Part shown: positions 1-5,932 of the stretch, piece after piece
Numbering within the stretch: the stretch's first letter is position 1
How the letters are laid out: each line of letters starts with the position of its first letter
Origin: Candidatus Methanolliviera sp. GoM_asphalt
GTDB lineage: Archaea; Halobacteriota; Methanoliparia; Methanoliparales; Methanoliparaceae
Length of the DNA: 6,676 nt
Direction of reading: 5' to 3'
Assembly (NCBI GenBank): GCA_902158745.1
Contig: CABGHH010000091.1
Span: 1 to 6,676, forward strand
The notes under the pieces: model-generated
The model's database searches: none
What the model saw: only the letters and a program-made list of their open reading frames with translations
Told to the model about the DNA's origin: nothing
Program-made: the position numbers and the translations under genes

Positions 1-113
1 GTGCAACCTCTGTATATATTTCCAGTGAACCTATACGGAAGGTATCTCATGGCGAAAAAACCGTCTTGCATCCGATTAACAAATGATTTGCATGTAATTT
101 CTTTAACTTTCAT
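1..113 (-). CDS. Radical SAM protein, SplB/COG1533-like, N-terminal part only (cut by window edge)
   Basis: Reading leftwards from an ATG at 113-111 gives 37 codons that stay open to the window edge. Residues 24-37 read YLPYRFTGNIYRGC. In the COG1533 (spore photoproduct lyase-like) radical SAM family, an N-x-Y-R-G-C segment near the N-terminus begins the CX3CX2C motif that binds the 4Fe-4S cluster and S-adenosylmethionine. Cys37 would be the first of these three cysteines; the other two lie outside the window. The start is well supported: AGGTGAG (118-124, minus) sits 4 nt before the ATG, and a TATA-like box lies about 30 nt upstream. Members of this family are radical enzymes of mostly unknown substrate, and the name DNA repair photolyase is often over-applied. 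The family is inferred from a short stretch, so the function is open. It is divergent from the neighbouring transposase. Confidence 0.72.
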   Translation of the reverse strand, partial: MKVKEITCKSFVNRMQDGFFAMRYLPYRFTGNIYRGC

Positions 114-117
114 AATT

Positions 118-149
118 CTCACCTAGGCGGGCTCTGGCATTTCATATAA
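118..149 (-). promoter_or_regulatory. Promoter and ribosome binding site of the radical SAM gene
   Basis: On the minus strand TTATATGA (149-142) is a TATA-like box. A start about 25 nt downstream would fall near 120-125. The mRNA would then begin just before or within AGGTGAG (124-118), a good match to the archaeal anti-Shine-Dalgarno sequence, 4 nt before the ATG at 113. Any left end of the neighbouring insertion sequence should therefore lie to the right of about 150. Confidence 0.5.
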
Positions 150-230
150 CTTAGGAGAATTTCGAAAAACCTCATCACCTTTGCATAGTAAACCGTTAAA
201 TCTTTAAGCAATCAGCATCAATTTACAATT

Positions 231-1175
231 ATGAGATCTCTAACCGATTTTGTTCTAAAAGAGGAGTATAAACAACTTGAAGAACTTGGAGATAATCTTG
301 CAGAGATTGATTCTCTCATTGACTGGGGTACATTTCGTCCAATTATAGGAGAACTCTATACCAACAGGACAGAAAGAGGCGGAAGGCCAAACATAGACGA
401 GATAGTCATGCTAAAGATGCTCGTGCTCCAACAATGGAATGGACTATCAGATCCAGAGATTGAGAAACAGGCTATGGACAGAATATCTTTTAGAAAATTT
501 CTTGGTTTTCCAGGTAAGATACCGGATCGTTCAACGATCTGGTCATTCAGAGAACGACTTTCAGAAACAGGTAAAGACGAAAAAATATGGAAAGAGCTGC
601 AGAGACAAATAGATGATCTTGGGTTAAAGATAAAGAGAGGAATGATTCAAGACGCTACATTCATTCATGCAGATCCGGGTCACGCTAATGTCGATATACC
701 CCGTGGAGATGAAGCAAAAACTAGAAGGAGTAGAGATGGTACATGGACTAAAAAGGGAAACAAATCCTATTTTGGCTATAAATTGCACACGATAGAAGAC
801 GTAGACCATCAGCTTATCAGGAGAATCGAAACCACTACCGCCTCGTTGCATGATGATCAGGTTGATCTCTCGCGTAAAGGTGAGGTAGTATATCGGGATA
901 GAGGATATTTTGGAACCAATCCCAATGGATTTGACGCAACCATGCAAAGAGGTGTGAGGAATCATCCAATAGGCATCAAGGATCGGCTTAGGAATAAAAG
1001 AATCAGTAAGAAAAGATCGCTGGGTGAAAGACCCTATGCGGTGATCAAGAATGTATTCAAATCTGGCTGTGTTATGGTGACCACAGTAGTTCGAGTTCGT
1101 GTCAAGATGGTATTTACCGCTTTTAGCTATAACCTGTATCAATTACGTACACTCAGGAAACAGGGTATCGTGTAG
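231..1175 (+). CDS. IS5-family transposase (DDE), apparently intact
   Basis: This 314-aa protein catalyses cut-and-paste movement of its insertion sequence. An N-terminal DUF772-like region (about residues 40-110) contains the GGRP and DRSTIW motifs of IS5 transposases. The DDE catalytic domain follows: Asp141 in IQDATFIHA, Asp223 in YRDRGYFG and Glu266 in GERPYAVIKNVF, with the family's VRVKMVFTAFSYNLYQL end at about 289-305. The length is close to the roughly 320 aa usual for IS5 and there is no internal stop, so the enzyme may be active. No good Shine-Dalgarno precedes the ATG; TTAAATCTTTAA at 196-207 may serve as a TATA element. I could not find matching terminal inverted repeats in 150-230 and 1176-1272, nor a convincing target duplication. 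Either the ends are divergent or the element is decayed outside the gene. Confidence 0.93.
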   Translation: MRSLTDFVLKEEYKQLEELGDNLAEIDSLIDWGTFRPIIGELYTNRTERGGRPNIDEIVMLKMLVLQQWNGLSDPEIEKQAMDRISFRKFLGFPGKIPDRSTIWSFRERLSETGKDEKIWKELQRQIDDLGLKIKRGMIQDATFIHADPGHANVDIPRGDEAKTRRSRDGTWTKKGNKSYFGYKLHTIEDVDHQLIRRIETTTASLHDDQVDLSRKGEVVYRDRGYFGTNPNGFDATMQRGVRNHPIGIKDRLRNKRISKKRSLGERPYAVIKNVFKSGCVMVTTVVRVRVKMVFTAFSYNLYQLRTLRKQGIV

Positions 1176-1272
1176 CGGTAGCCATCTTGAAAATTAAAAA
1201 TAAGAAGGATAAAACTTGAATTAGAGTCAAAAAGAAGAGAATAAACTCATTTGAAGTGTGTGGTGCCGATGT

Positions 1273-1623
1273 CTATGGTTGAATTACGTTAAAATAGAAG
1301 GTTAATAGAAATCCTCTAATAATATTCCCACAATTTACGACCGTGCATGGCCAATAAAAGTATGAGGCGAAGTTCCATCCGCATTCTACCGAGTAGTTGA
1401 GACAGCTACATCCGTTGAAGAATATTCCTAAAATATTGACCAAATTAAAAAAATTGAAGCAATTTAATATCGAGACGATATCACAGCATCCAACGATGTC
1501 TCCGAGGTCAATACAACAACCAAAAGGAGATAAAAGATTGCATGCTGTTGATCCAGCCGTCTGAATCGTTAATATGAGAATGAGAGCGGAGATGAGAATA
1601 ATCGAGAATCTCCTTTTATTCAT
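1273..1623 (-). CDS. Small secreted cysteine-rich protein with degenerate 9-residue repeats; family not recognised
   Basis: Predicted 116 aa. The frame stays open upstream to 1710, but the ATG at 1623-1621 is preferred. It begins a textbook signal peptide (KRR at 3-5, hydrophobic core 8-20, likely cleavage after AGSTA at about 27), and a TATA box lies the right distance upstream for a leaderless mRNA. The mature part is about 89 residues with 11 cysteines (28, 36, 37, 46, 47, 55, 72, 74, 81, 93, 98). Cys 28, 37, 46 and 55 are exactly nine apart. Each starts a unit resembling C-x-[DN]-[LIF]-x-x-[IL]-[VL]-[GN], for example CIDLGDIVG and CCDIVSILN. It has few charged residues and many Asn and aromatic residues. 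It probably acts outside the membrane, disulfide-bonded or metal-binding. I know no family for it. It stands alone, between an IS5 transposase and divergent glycosyltransferase genes. Confidence 0.68.
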   Translation of the reverse strand: MNKRRFSIILISALILILTIQTAGSTACNLLSPFGCCIDLGDIVGCCDIVSILNCFNFFNLVNILGIFFNGCSCLNYSVECGWNFASYFYWPCTVVNCGNIIRGFLLTFYFNVIQP

Positions 1624-1644
1624 AGATGATAATATTACTACATC

Positions 1645-1660
1645 TATAAAATTTTTATAA
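1645..1660 (-). promoter_or_regulatory. TATA box of the cysteine-rich protein gene
   Basis: On the minus strand this reads TTATAAAAATTTTATA, a strong AT-only TATA element. Its centre is about 30 nt before the ATG at 1623, so transcription should begin within a few bases of the start codon. There is no Shine-Dalgarno between the two, which fits a leaderless or nearly leaderless message. This is the main reason for rejecting the longer start at 1710. Confidence 0.55.
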
Positions 1661-1801
1661 TCTTTGAGATTGTAAAGTTTATTTGGGTGTTTGAAGAAAA
1701 ATACGATCAAAAAATCTTGGCTATTCTCCCTTTAAATCAAAAATGGTTCTTTGGATTAGTATAATACCTAAAAAAGAACCGAAAATATCGAGTACAATGA
1801 A

Positions 1802-1840
1802 GGCAGATAATCCATCATGGTAAAATCCCTATTATCTGCC
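1802..1840. repeat. Perfect 10-bp inverted repeat (hairpin) in divergent intergenic region
   Basis: GGCAGATAAT (1802-1811) and ATTATCTGCC (1831-1840) are exact reverse complements around a 19-nt spacer. After one mismatch, 1798-1800 and 1842-1844 add three more pairs. The spacer holds a small palindrome-like CCATCATGG. It lies between the promoter of the Cys-rich gene and that of the glycosyltransferase. It has no T tract like an intrinsic terminator. It could be an operator or a remnant of a small mobile element. Confidence 0.6.
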
Positions 1841-1887
1841 CTCAAAAGCTATATTCCAACAAATTGACAGTCCCCGGTATATCGTTA

Positions 1888-1910
1888 TTATTAAATATTT
1901 GAAAGGATGG
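1888..1910 (+). promoter_or_regulatory. Promoter/ribosome binding region of the glycosyltransferase operon
   Basis: ATTAAATATT at 1889-1898 is a TATA-like box about 25 nt before the TTG/GTG start pair at 1918-1923, which would make the message leaderless. GGATGG (1905-1910), 7 nt before the TTG, is a weak Shine-Dalgarno candidate usable only by a transcript begun further upstream. Which is used cannot be told from sequence alone. Confidence 0.4.
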
Positions 1911-1917
1911 ATCAACG

Positions 1918-2829
1918 TTGGTGTGTGAAAAATTGAAGATATCGGTTGGCATTACTGTAAAAAACGACAATTGGGTTGTAGAAACGCTGGACAGCATAAT
2001 GCATCAATCGAGAATGCCAGACGAAATCATCCTCGTAGATGCCTTCTCCACCGACGGAACGAAAGAACTACTTGATGAAAGGGTAAATCTTTACAGATCA
2101 AGCGGTCTGCCAATAATGATAACTCAGAAGGAGGGAAATATCGCAACGGGGAGAAATATGATCATGAATCTGGCGAACGGTGAATATGTAGCCATGACCG
2201 ATTCAGACTGCATCGCAGATGTTAACTGGCTGAAAGAACTGGAAAGTTCTATACTATCTAATTCTGCTGAAATAGAAGACAAGGTAGATGTTGTGGGAGG
2301 GCTGACTGGAGTCTTTGGAGAAGGTGTGCAGGCGGATGTTAAAGAACACAATCCAGCATTTGTCAAAGTCGATGGGGTTGAGGTAGATTTTGCTTACCAA
2401 ACCCGTAACGTACTCTTGAATAAAGAGACGGTGGATCGAATTGGGGGATTTAACACGGATTATATTCTATATGAGGATATGGATCTGATGTGCCGTATAG
2501 CAAAAAAAAGAGGTAAGATAGTCTATAACCCAAATGCAAGAGTATATCACAAAAATTCTCCAAACACTAAACGATATATAATGAAGATGTATAATGATGC
2601 TCTATGGAGTGCCATATTTTATGACGACCATCCAGACGCCTATGGGGGAGGAAGGTCGGTTGGACAGATGGCTGGAAGGGCTATGATAGATGAACTCATA
2701 GCGGTGCTCATGATAGCAACCGGCACGATCTCAAAGAGTGCTTCCACCAATGTGGGCATTGGGAGAGTAGGTGGGGGTGTGATGGGTTTACTTGAGGGGA
2801 TTTTAGAAGAATTGGGATCGATCATTTAA
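1918..2829 (+). CDS. Family 2 glycosyltransferase (GT-A fold)
   Basis: This 303-aa enzyme should transfer a sugar from a nucleotide-sugar donor to a lipid, sugar or protein acceptor at the cytoplasmic face of the membrane. The GT2 signature is clear: SVGITVKND strand (9-17), DEIILVDAFSTDGT (35-48), GNIATGRN (73-80), the metal/nucleotide-binding TDSDC (94-98), and YEDMDL (185-190) with the acidic catalytic pair after the TRN...GGF segment (162-178). After about residue 230 comes a non-catalytic tail ending in a glycine-rich hydrophobic stretch (from about 252), possibly a membrane-contacting helix. The start is uncertain: TTG at 1918 or GTG at 1921, differing by one residue. The UbiA-like gene begins 4 to 16 nt after its stop, so the two are probably one operon. 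Donor and acceptor cannot be assigned. Confidence 0.9.
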   Translation: MVCEKLKISVGITVKNDNWVVETLDSIMHQSRMPDEIILVDAFSTDGTKELLDERVNLYRSSGLPIMITQKEGNIATGRNMIMNLANGEYVAMTDSDCIADVNWLKELESSILSNSAEIEDKVDVVGGLTGVFGEGVQADVKEHNPAFVKVDGVEVDFAYQTRNVLLNKETVDRIGGFNTDYILYEDMDLMCRIAKKRGKIVYNPNARVYHKNSPNTKRYIMKMYNDALWSAIFYDDHPDAYGGGRSVGQMAGRAMIDELIAVLMIATGTISKSASTNVGIGRVGGGVMGLLEGILEELGSII

Positions 2830-2845
2830 AATATTGTTGGGTGAT

Positions 2846-3694
2846 ATGAGGATAGAGATACCTTTTGCCATCTGGAAGCACTACCATGAGGTCTTTCTCT
2901 CTGGATTTATAATAACGCTCTTATCCGGTATAACATTGAGCGAATTAAGAGGTCCGGCAATTTTGATCTCGGCTTTTAGCATGGGGTTCATATTGATGGC
3001 GGCATTCATGTTCAACGATATAATAGACCGAGATCTAGATTTTAAATCGGATAAATACTGGAAGTTTACATATAATAGACCAGATCGCGTAACGATCTTA
3101 AAGAAGATGTGTGTGGCATTGACCGCCATGGCAGGTCTCATGGCGGCGATGATCGGATACTTCCAACTTATCATATTCATCGTCTCGATCGTGATGGTGG
3201 TGCTCTATTCCTGTATCTTCAAGAGGACGCGAGTATTCGATCTGGTATCAAATTTCTTACTCGGATTAGCGCCGCTTATGATGGTTGGGTATATCGGCCC
3301 GATTCTACCGTTATTTGGGTTCACCAGCCTATCTGTATTCATCAATGGTGGCATAGTCGATAGAAAACTGGACGCGGAAAACCACGTTTCAAATACATTC
3401 ACAACGACATCTAAGGAGACGATGGGGCGTCTTCGATCGGTTGTAACTATTCTGGTCTTTATAAGTTGTTTTTTGTCGCTAATGCCATTAGTTAAGTTTA
3501 ATCCTCTGTTAGACATATCTCACATTATATGCTTGGCCTATCTGGCATTGGTTGCCATCTTAACAGTCGGGCTCTCAAACGTTAATAAGTCATTGGTATC
3601 CAATCCATTGAAGATCAGGTGGATGGAACTATACGCAGTAATTGGGGTGATACGTCTTATGACGCTATTCCCAATAGGTTTTTTACAGGTTTGA
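2846..3694 (+). CDS. UbiA-family membrane prenyltransferase, divergent
   Basis: This is a polytopic membrane protein of 282 aa from the ATG at 2846 (286 aa if the TTG at 2834 is used). The ATG is preferred as the stronger start codon, though GGTGAT touches it, closer than an ideal ribosome site. UbiA enzymes attach polyprenyl groups to aromatic, lipid or phosphosugar acceptors using Mg-diphosphate bound by two Asp-rich motifs. Both motifs are visible: NDIIDRDLD (57-65, NDxxDxxxD) and DRKLD (172-176, DxxxD). YSCIFKRTR (121-129) matches the conserved Y-S/K-R loop after helix 4. About eight hydrophobic segments fit the family. The usual RP[IL]xxG segment after the first motif is replaced by a diverged TYNRPDRVT (75-83), so the substrate may be unusual. 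Its close coupling to the GT2 gene suggests a shared lipid-linked or glycolipid pathway, which is inference. Confidence 0.82.
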   Translation: MRIEIPFAIWKHYHEVFLSGFIITLLSGITLSELRGPAILISAFSMGFILMAAFMFNDIIDRDLDFKSDKYWKFTYNRPDRVTILKKMCVALTAMAGLMAAMIGYFQLIIFIVSIVMVVLYSCIFKRTRVFDLVSNFLLGLAPLMMVGYIGPILPLFGFTSLSVFINGGIVDRKLDAENHVSNTFTTTSKETMGRLRSVVTILVFISCFLSLMPLVKFNPLLDISHIICLAYLALVAILTVGLSNVNKSLVSNPLKIRWMELYAVIGVIRLMTLFPIGFLQV

Positions 3695-3701
3695 ACTCAA
3701 A

Positions 3702-3754
3702 AGCTTAAATAAGGGATGAAAAAAAGTTAAAAAAGTAGAAAATTTGAGAGGTGG
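3702..3754 (+). promoter_or_regulatory. Promoter and Shine-Dalgarno of the small membrane protein gene
   Basis: CTTAAATAAGG (3702-3712) resembles a TATA box, giving a start near 3730. GAGAGGTGG (3746-3754) is a strong Shine-Dalgarno about 10 nt before the ATG at 3765. This gene therefore has a leader, unlike the leaderless pit gene that follows. Confidence 0.5.
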
Positions 3755-3764
3755 AAGAAGATAG

Positions 3765-3989
3765 ATGATAAGTGATATTCCGATAGTGATGGCGGTCGCA
3801 GTGATCACGGCCTTCGTCGCAATGACCATAATTTCTGCAATCTTTGGATATGCGCGGGATCGAGAAAGTTTTGAGAGAGAGACGGGAGCATCCTCTCGTG
3901 AATTTTGGTTGCTTCTCTCATTACTTGTTGGTATCTTCTTAATCCTACTTTCCCTGTTTATAACTTTGATCTGGTCGCTCTTTGCATAA
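3765..3989 (+). CDS. Small two-helix membrane protein, unknown function
   Basis: This 74-aa ORF has a convincing ribosome binding site (GAGAGGTGG). The protein is a helical hairpin: membrane segment 1 at about residues 6-27, a charged loop at 28-46 rich in Arg and Glu (ARDRESFERETG), then membrane segment 2 at about 47-72. There is no cysteine and no obvious enzyme motif. It points the same way as the PiT permease, 137 nt upstream of it, but pit has its own TATA boxes, so co-transcription is not assured. It may be an accessory of the phosphate system or an unrelated small membrane protein. I do not recognise a family. Coding potential is supported by start signals and the regular two-helix design rather than by homology. 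Confidence 0.6.
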   Translation: MISDIPIVMAVAVITAFVAMTIISAIFGYARDRESFERETGASSREFWLLLSLLVGIFLILLSLFITLIWSLFA

Positions 3990-4035
3990 GTTGCTGATCT
4001 CAAATCGATCTTTCTGCAATCTATATTTTCTCATC

Positions 4036-4105
4036 TTTATAAATAAAAAAAAGGATTGAAGATTGATTACTCCGGAAATCCAAGAGAAACAAACTTTTAA
4101 ATATA
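4036..4105 (+). promoter_or_regulatory. Two candidate TATA boxes for pit
   Basis: TTTTAAATATA (4095-4105) is centred about 27 nt before the pit ATG at 4127, with no Shine-Dalgarno between, which is the geometry of a leaderless archaeal mRNA. A second strong box, TTTATAAATAAAA (4036-4048), would instead yield a transcript with a leader of about 60 nt. Two promoters could allow phosphate-dependent switching, but this is inference. Confidence 0.5.
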
Positions 4106-4126
4106 GAAAGAGTTTTTGAAAAACCA

Positions 4127-5137
4127 ATGTTCCTGATTGCCATTATATTACTGGTCGGATTCTATATGGCATGGAATATAGGAGCGAACGACCTCGCAAA
4201 TTCGATGGCGGATGTGGTGGGAAGTGGCGTATTACCTCTCCGACGTGTGATCCTCTATGCCGGAATAGCGAATTTTCTTGGCGCTGTAATCTTTGGATCT
4301 AGGGTTACAAAAACCGTTGCAAAGGGAATCATTCCAATTGAGATGATTGATCCCCATTTAGCCTTGTTAGGTCTTCTTTCTGCGATATTTGCGGCTGCAT
4401 CATGGGTTATGATTGCAACTTACTTTGAGTTGCCCGTCTCGACGACCCACTCTGTGGTTGGGGCGATGCTCGGATTCGGTCTATTCTCCGTATTTAAAAA
4501 AGCCATAGAGTTCAACCAAATTGAGTGGGGCGTCTTGGCCAAGATCGTTTCTAGTTGGGTTCTGTCTCCAGTGGCTGGAGCTTTGGTGGCGTTTCTTCTC
4601 CTCTTCCTCATTCGTAAATTTTTGATAGAGAGGTCAAAGGATATCGATAGATTGGAGAGAATATTTGGGTATCTTCTGATCGCGTCTTCTTGCTGCATTG
4701 CCTTCTCTCATGGCAGCAATGACGTCGCAAATGCGATCGGGCCGGTGGCTGCAGCAGTTGAAATTTCGAATTTTAACATTCCTCTTCAGGCGTTGACAGC
4801 ATTAGGAGGGGTAGCAATTGTGGTAGGTGTCGCTACATGGGGGTATAAAGTGATTGAAACCGTGGGAACTAAGATAACGGATTTGGTCCCAAGCAGCGGG
4901 TTTGCAGCTGATATATCCACCGCCAGTGTGGTACTGTTCTGCTCTTACTTGGGATTGCCCGTTTCAACGACGCATACGCTGGTGGGGTCAATCATCGGAG
5001 TCGGCTTGTCGAAGGGAATCTCGGCGGTGAACCTGGGGGTAGTCAAAGAGATAGTTATGTCCTGGCTCATCACGATCCCGATCCCTCTAATAATAGCGTT
5101 CGGTCTATCTGGTGGGCTCGTTTATCTGGGGGTGTAG
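4127..5137 (+). CDS. pit: PiT-family inorganic phosphate permease
   Basis: This 336-aa integral membrane protein imports phosphate by cation symport (H+ or Na+) across the cytoplasmic membrane. The PiT internal duplication is plain. The first half carries GANDLAN (19-25) and ELPVSTTHSVVGA (101-113). The second half repeats these as HGSNDVAN (195-202) and LPVSTTHTLVG (277-287). The GxNDxAN and PVSTTH motifs are the family signature around the transport site. About ten hydrophobic segments are present, with a short charged loop at about 163-178 between the halves. The length is usual for archaeal PiT proteins and both ends look complete. The next gene encodes DUF47, the usual partner of PiT, and its start lies 53 nt beyond the pit stop. 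Ion specificity cannot be read from the sequence; a sulfate role exists in some relatives but is less likely with a DUF47 partner. Confidence 0.96.
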   Translation: MFLIAIILLVGFYMAWNIGANDLANSMADVVGSGVLPLRRVILYAGIANFLGAVIFGSRVTKTVAKGIIPIEMIDPHLALLGLLSAIFAAASWVMIATYFELPVSTTHSVVGAMLGFGLFSVFKKAIEFNQIEWGVLAKIVSSWVLSPVAGALVAFLLLFLIRKFLIERSKDIDRLERIFGYLLIASSCCIAFSHGSNDVANAIGPVAAAVEISNFNIPLQALTALGGVAIVVGVATWGYKVIETVGTKITDLVPSSGFAADISTASVVLFCSYLGLPVSTTHTLVGSIIGVGLSKGISAVNLGVVKEIVMSWLITIPIPLIIAFGLSGGLVYLGV

Positions 5138-5162
5138 TAGAAATGTTTAATAGTGATAAAAC

Positions 5163-5187
5163 TTATAAATCGATAGAGAAAGGGAGT
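5163..5187 (+). promoter_or_regulatory. Internal promoter and Shine-Dalgarno deciding the DUF47 start
   Basis: TTATAAAT (5163-5170) is a TATA box centred about 25 nt before the ATG at 5191. AGGGAG (5181-5186) is a Shine-Dalgarno 4 nt before the same ATG. The gene could thus be read leaderless from its own promoter or with the Shine-Dalgarno on a pit read-through message. Both point to 5191 rather than the in-frame ATG at 5143. Confidence 0.5.
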
Positions 5188-5190
5188 AGA

Positions 5191-5861
5191 ATGAGGGTTC
5201 CGAGAGTCTATGCAAATTCGCCGTTCAAACCGCTGTATGAACATGCAGCTAAAGGTATCGAGGCCGTCCAGAAGCTTAGAGAGGTTCTTGATGCCTTTTG
5301 GAGGAAGATTTTGAGAGAGCAAGGGAAGATGCCGAGGAAGTAAGCAGACTTGAACATCAATCTGATCTGATTAAAAAGGATATTAGGGCAAAGATCTCCT
5401 CATCCATCATGCTTCCGGTTAATCGGCAAGATCTCCTCTCCTTCATCAAGCCTCAGGATACCATAGCGGATGCTGCCGAGGATGCGGCAATCTTCCTGAC
5501 GATGAGGGAAAGCAGAAATGTTCCAAAGGAGATAAAAGAGTACCTCTCAAAGATGATGGACGAGACTTTAGACCTTCTGGAAGCGTACAGAGTGGTCGTT
5601 GCAAAATTTTCTCGGCTGCCAAAAGTTACTTTTAGGAAGAGAGAAAGAAGAGAGATCATCGAACTTATCCGGCCAATAGAAGAGGCTGAGCATGTCATAG
5701 ATTTGATCGAGCTGGATGCAGCAAGAAGGCTCTTTCAACTCGAGGATGAATTGGAGGTAATGGAGATATGGCACCTATCTGGAATAATTAAAAGGCTCTC
5801 AGATATCTCGAATGCCGCAGCCAAAGCCGCGGATAGGATGAGAACGTTGGTCTTCAGATGA
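5191..5861 (+). CDS. DUF47/TIGR00153 PhoU-like phosphate transport accessory protein, interrupted by a one-base frameshift
   Basis: DUF47 proteins are PhoU-like helical bundles that accompany PiT permeases and are thought to control them. Two overlapping frames make up one gene. Frame one runs from the ATG at 5191 to a stop at 5341-5343 and encodes the family N-terminus (SPFKPLYEH at 10-18). Frame two is open from 5298 to 5861 and encodes the rest. One extra T in the TTTT run at 5296-5299 would join them as DAFLEEDFERA, giving 223 aa, the normal size for TIGR00153. Acidic metal-binding-type motifs LEHQSD (54-59) and DTIADAAED (90-98) lie in frame two, with a second PhoU-like repeat near EEAEHVIDLIELD. 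The in-frame ATG at 5143 is an unlikely start because family members begin near 5191. This is either a sequencing/assembly indel, a true pseudogene or, less likely, programmed -1 shifting. Frame two alone would be annotated as a 187-aa protein from TTG 5298. Confidence 0.88.
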
Positions 5862-5932
5862 GGTTTTCTCTTTAAGCCGATAGGCGAAGAACTTTACTTC
5901 AACACAAGGATCAGTTTTACGCTCAACATTCT

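Noticed and set aside
49..126. 25-codon plus-strand ORF starting after GGAAGGT
   Set aside because: It is antisense to the radical SAM N-terminus, which has a recognisable motif and better start signals.
624..1142. Long minus-strand ORF inside the transposase (172 aa)
   Set aside because: It is antisense to a clear DDE transposase, has no recognisable motif and lacks start signals.
150..1224. TTAG at 150-153 and 1221-1224 as a target duplication flanking the IS5 element
   Set aside because: The sequences just inside these sites do not form an inverted repeat, and a 4-base AT-rich match is expected by chance.
1624..1710. N-terminal extension of the Cys-rich ORF from the ATG at 1710
   Set aside because: The extra 29 codons run through the TATA box, and the signal peptide starts at the internal ATG at 1623.
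1743..1823. 26-codon plus-strand ORF in the divergent intergenic region
   Set aside because: It is very short, has no ribosome site or suitable TATA box, and is interrupted by the hairpin element.
5143..5190. Earlier start (ATG 5143) for the DUF47 gene
   Set aside because: Family members begin near the MRVPRVYANSPFKPL segment. The 5191 ATG has a Shine-Dalgarno and a TATA box, and the extra codons overlap that TATA box.
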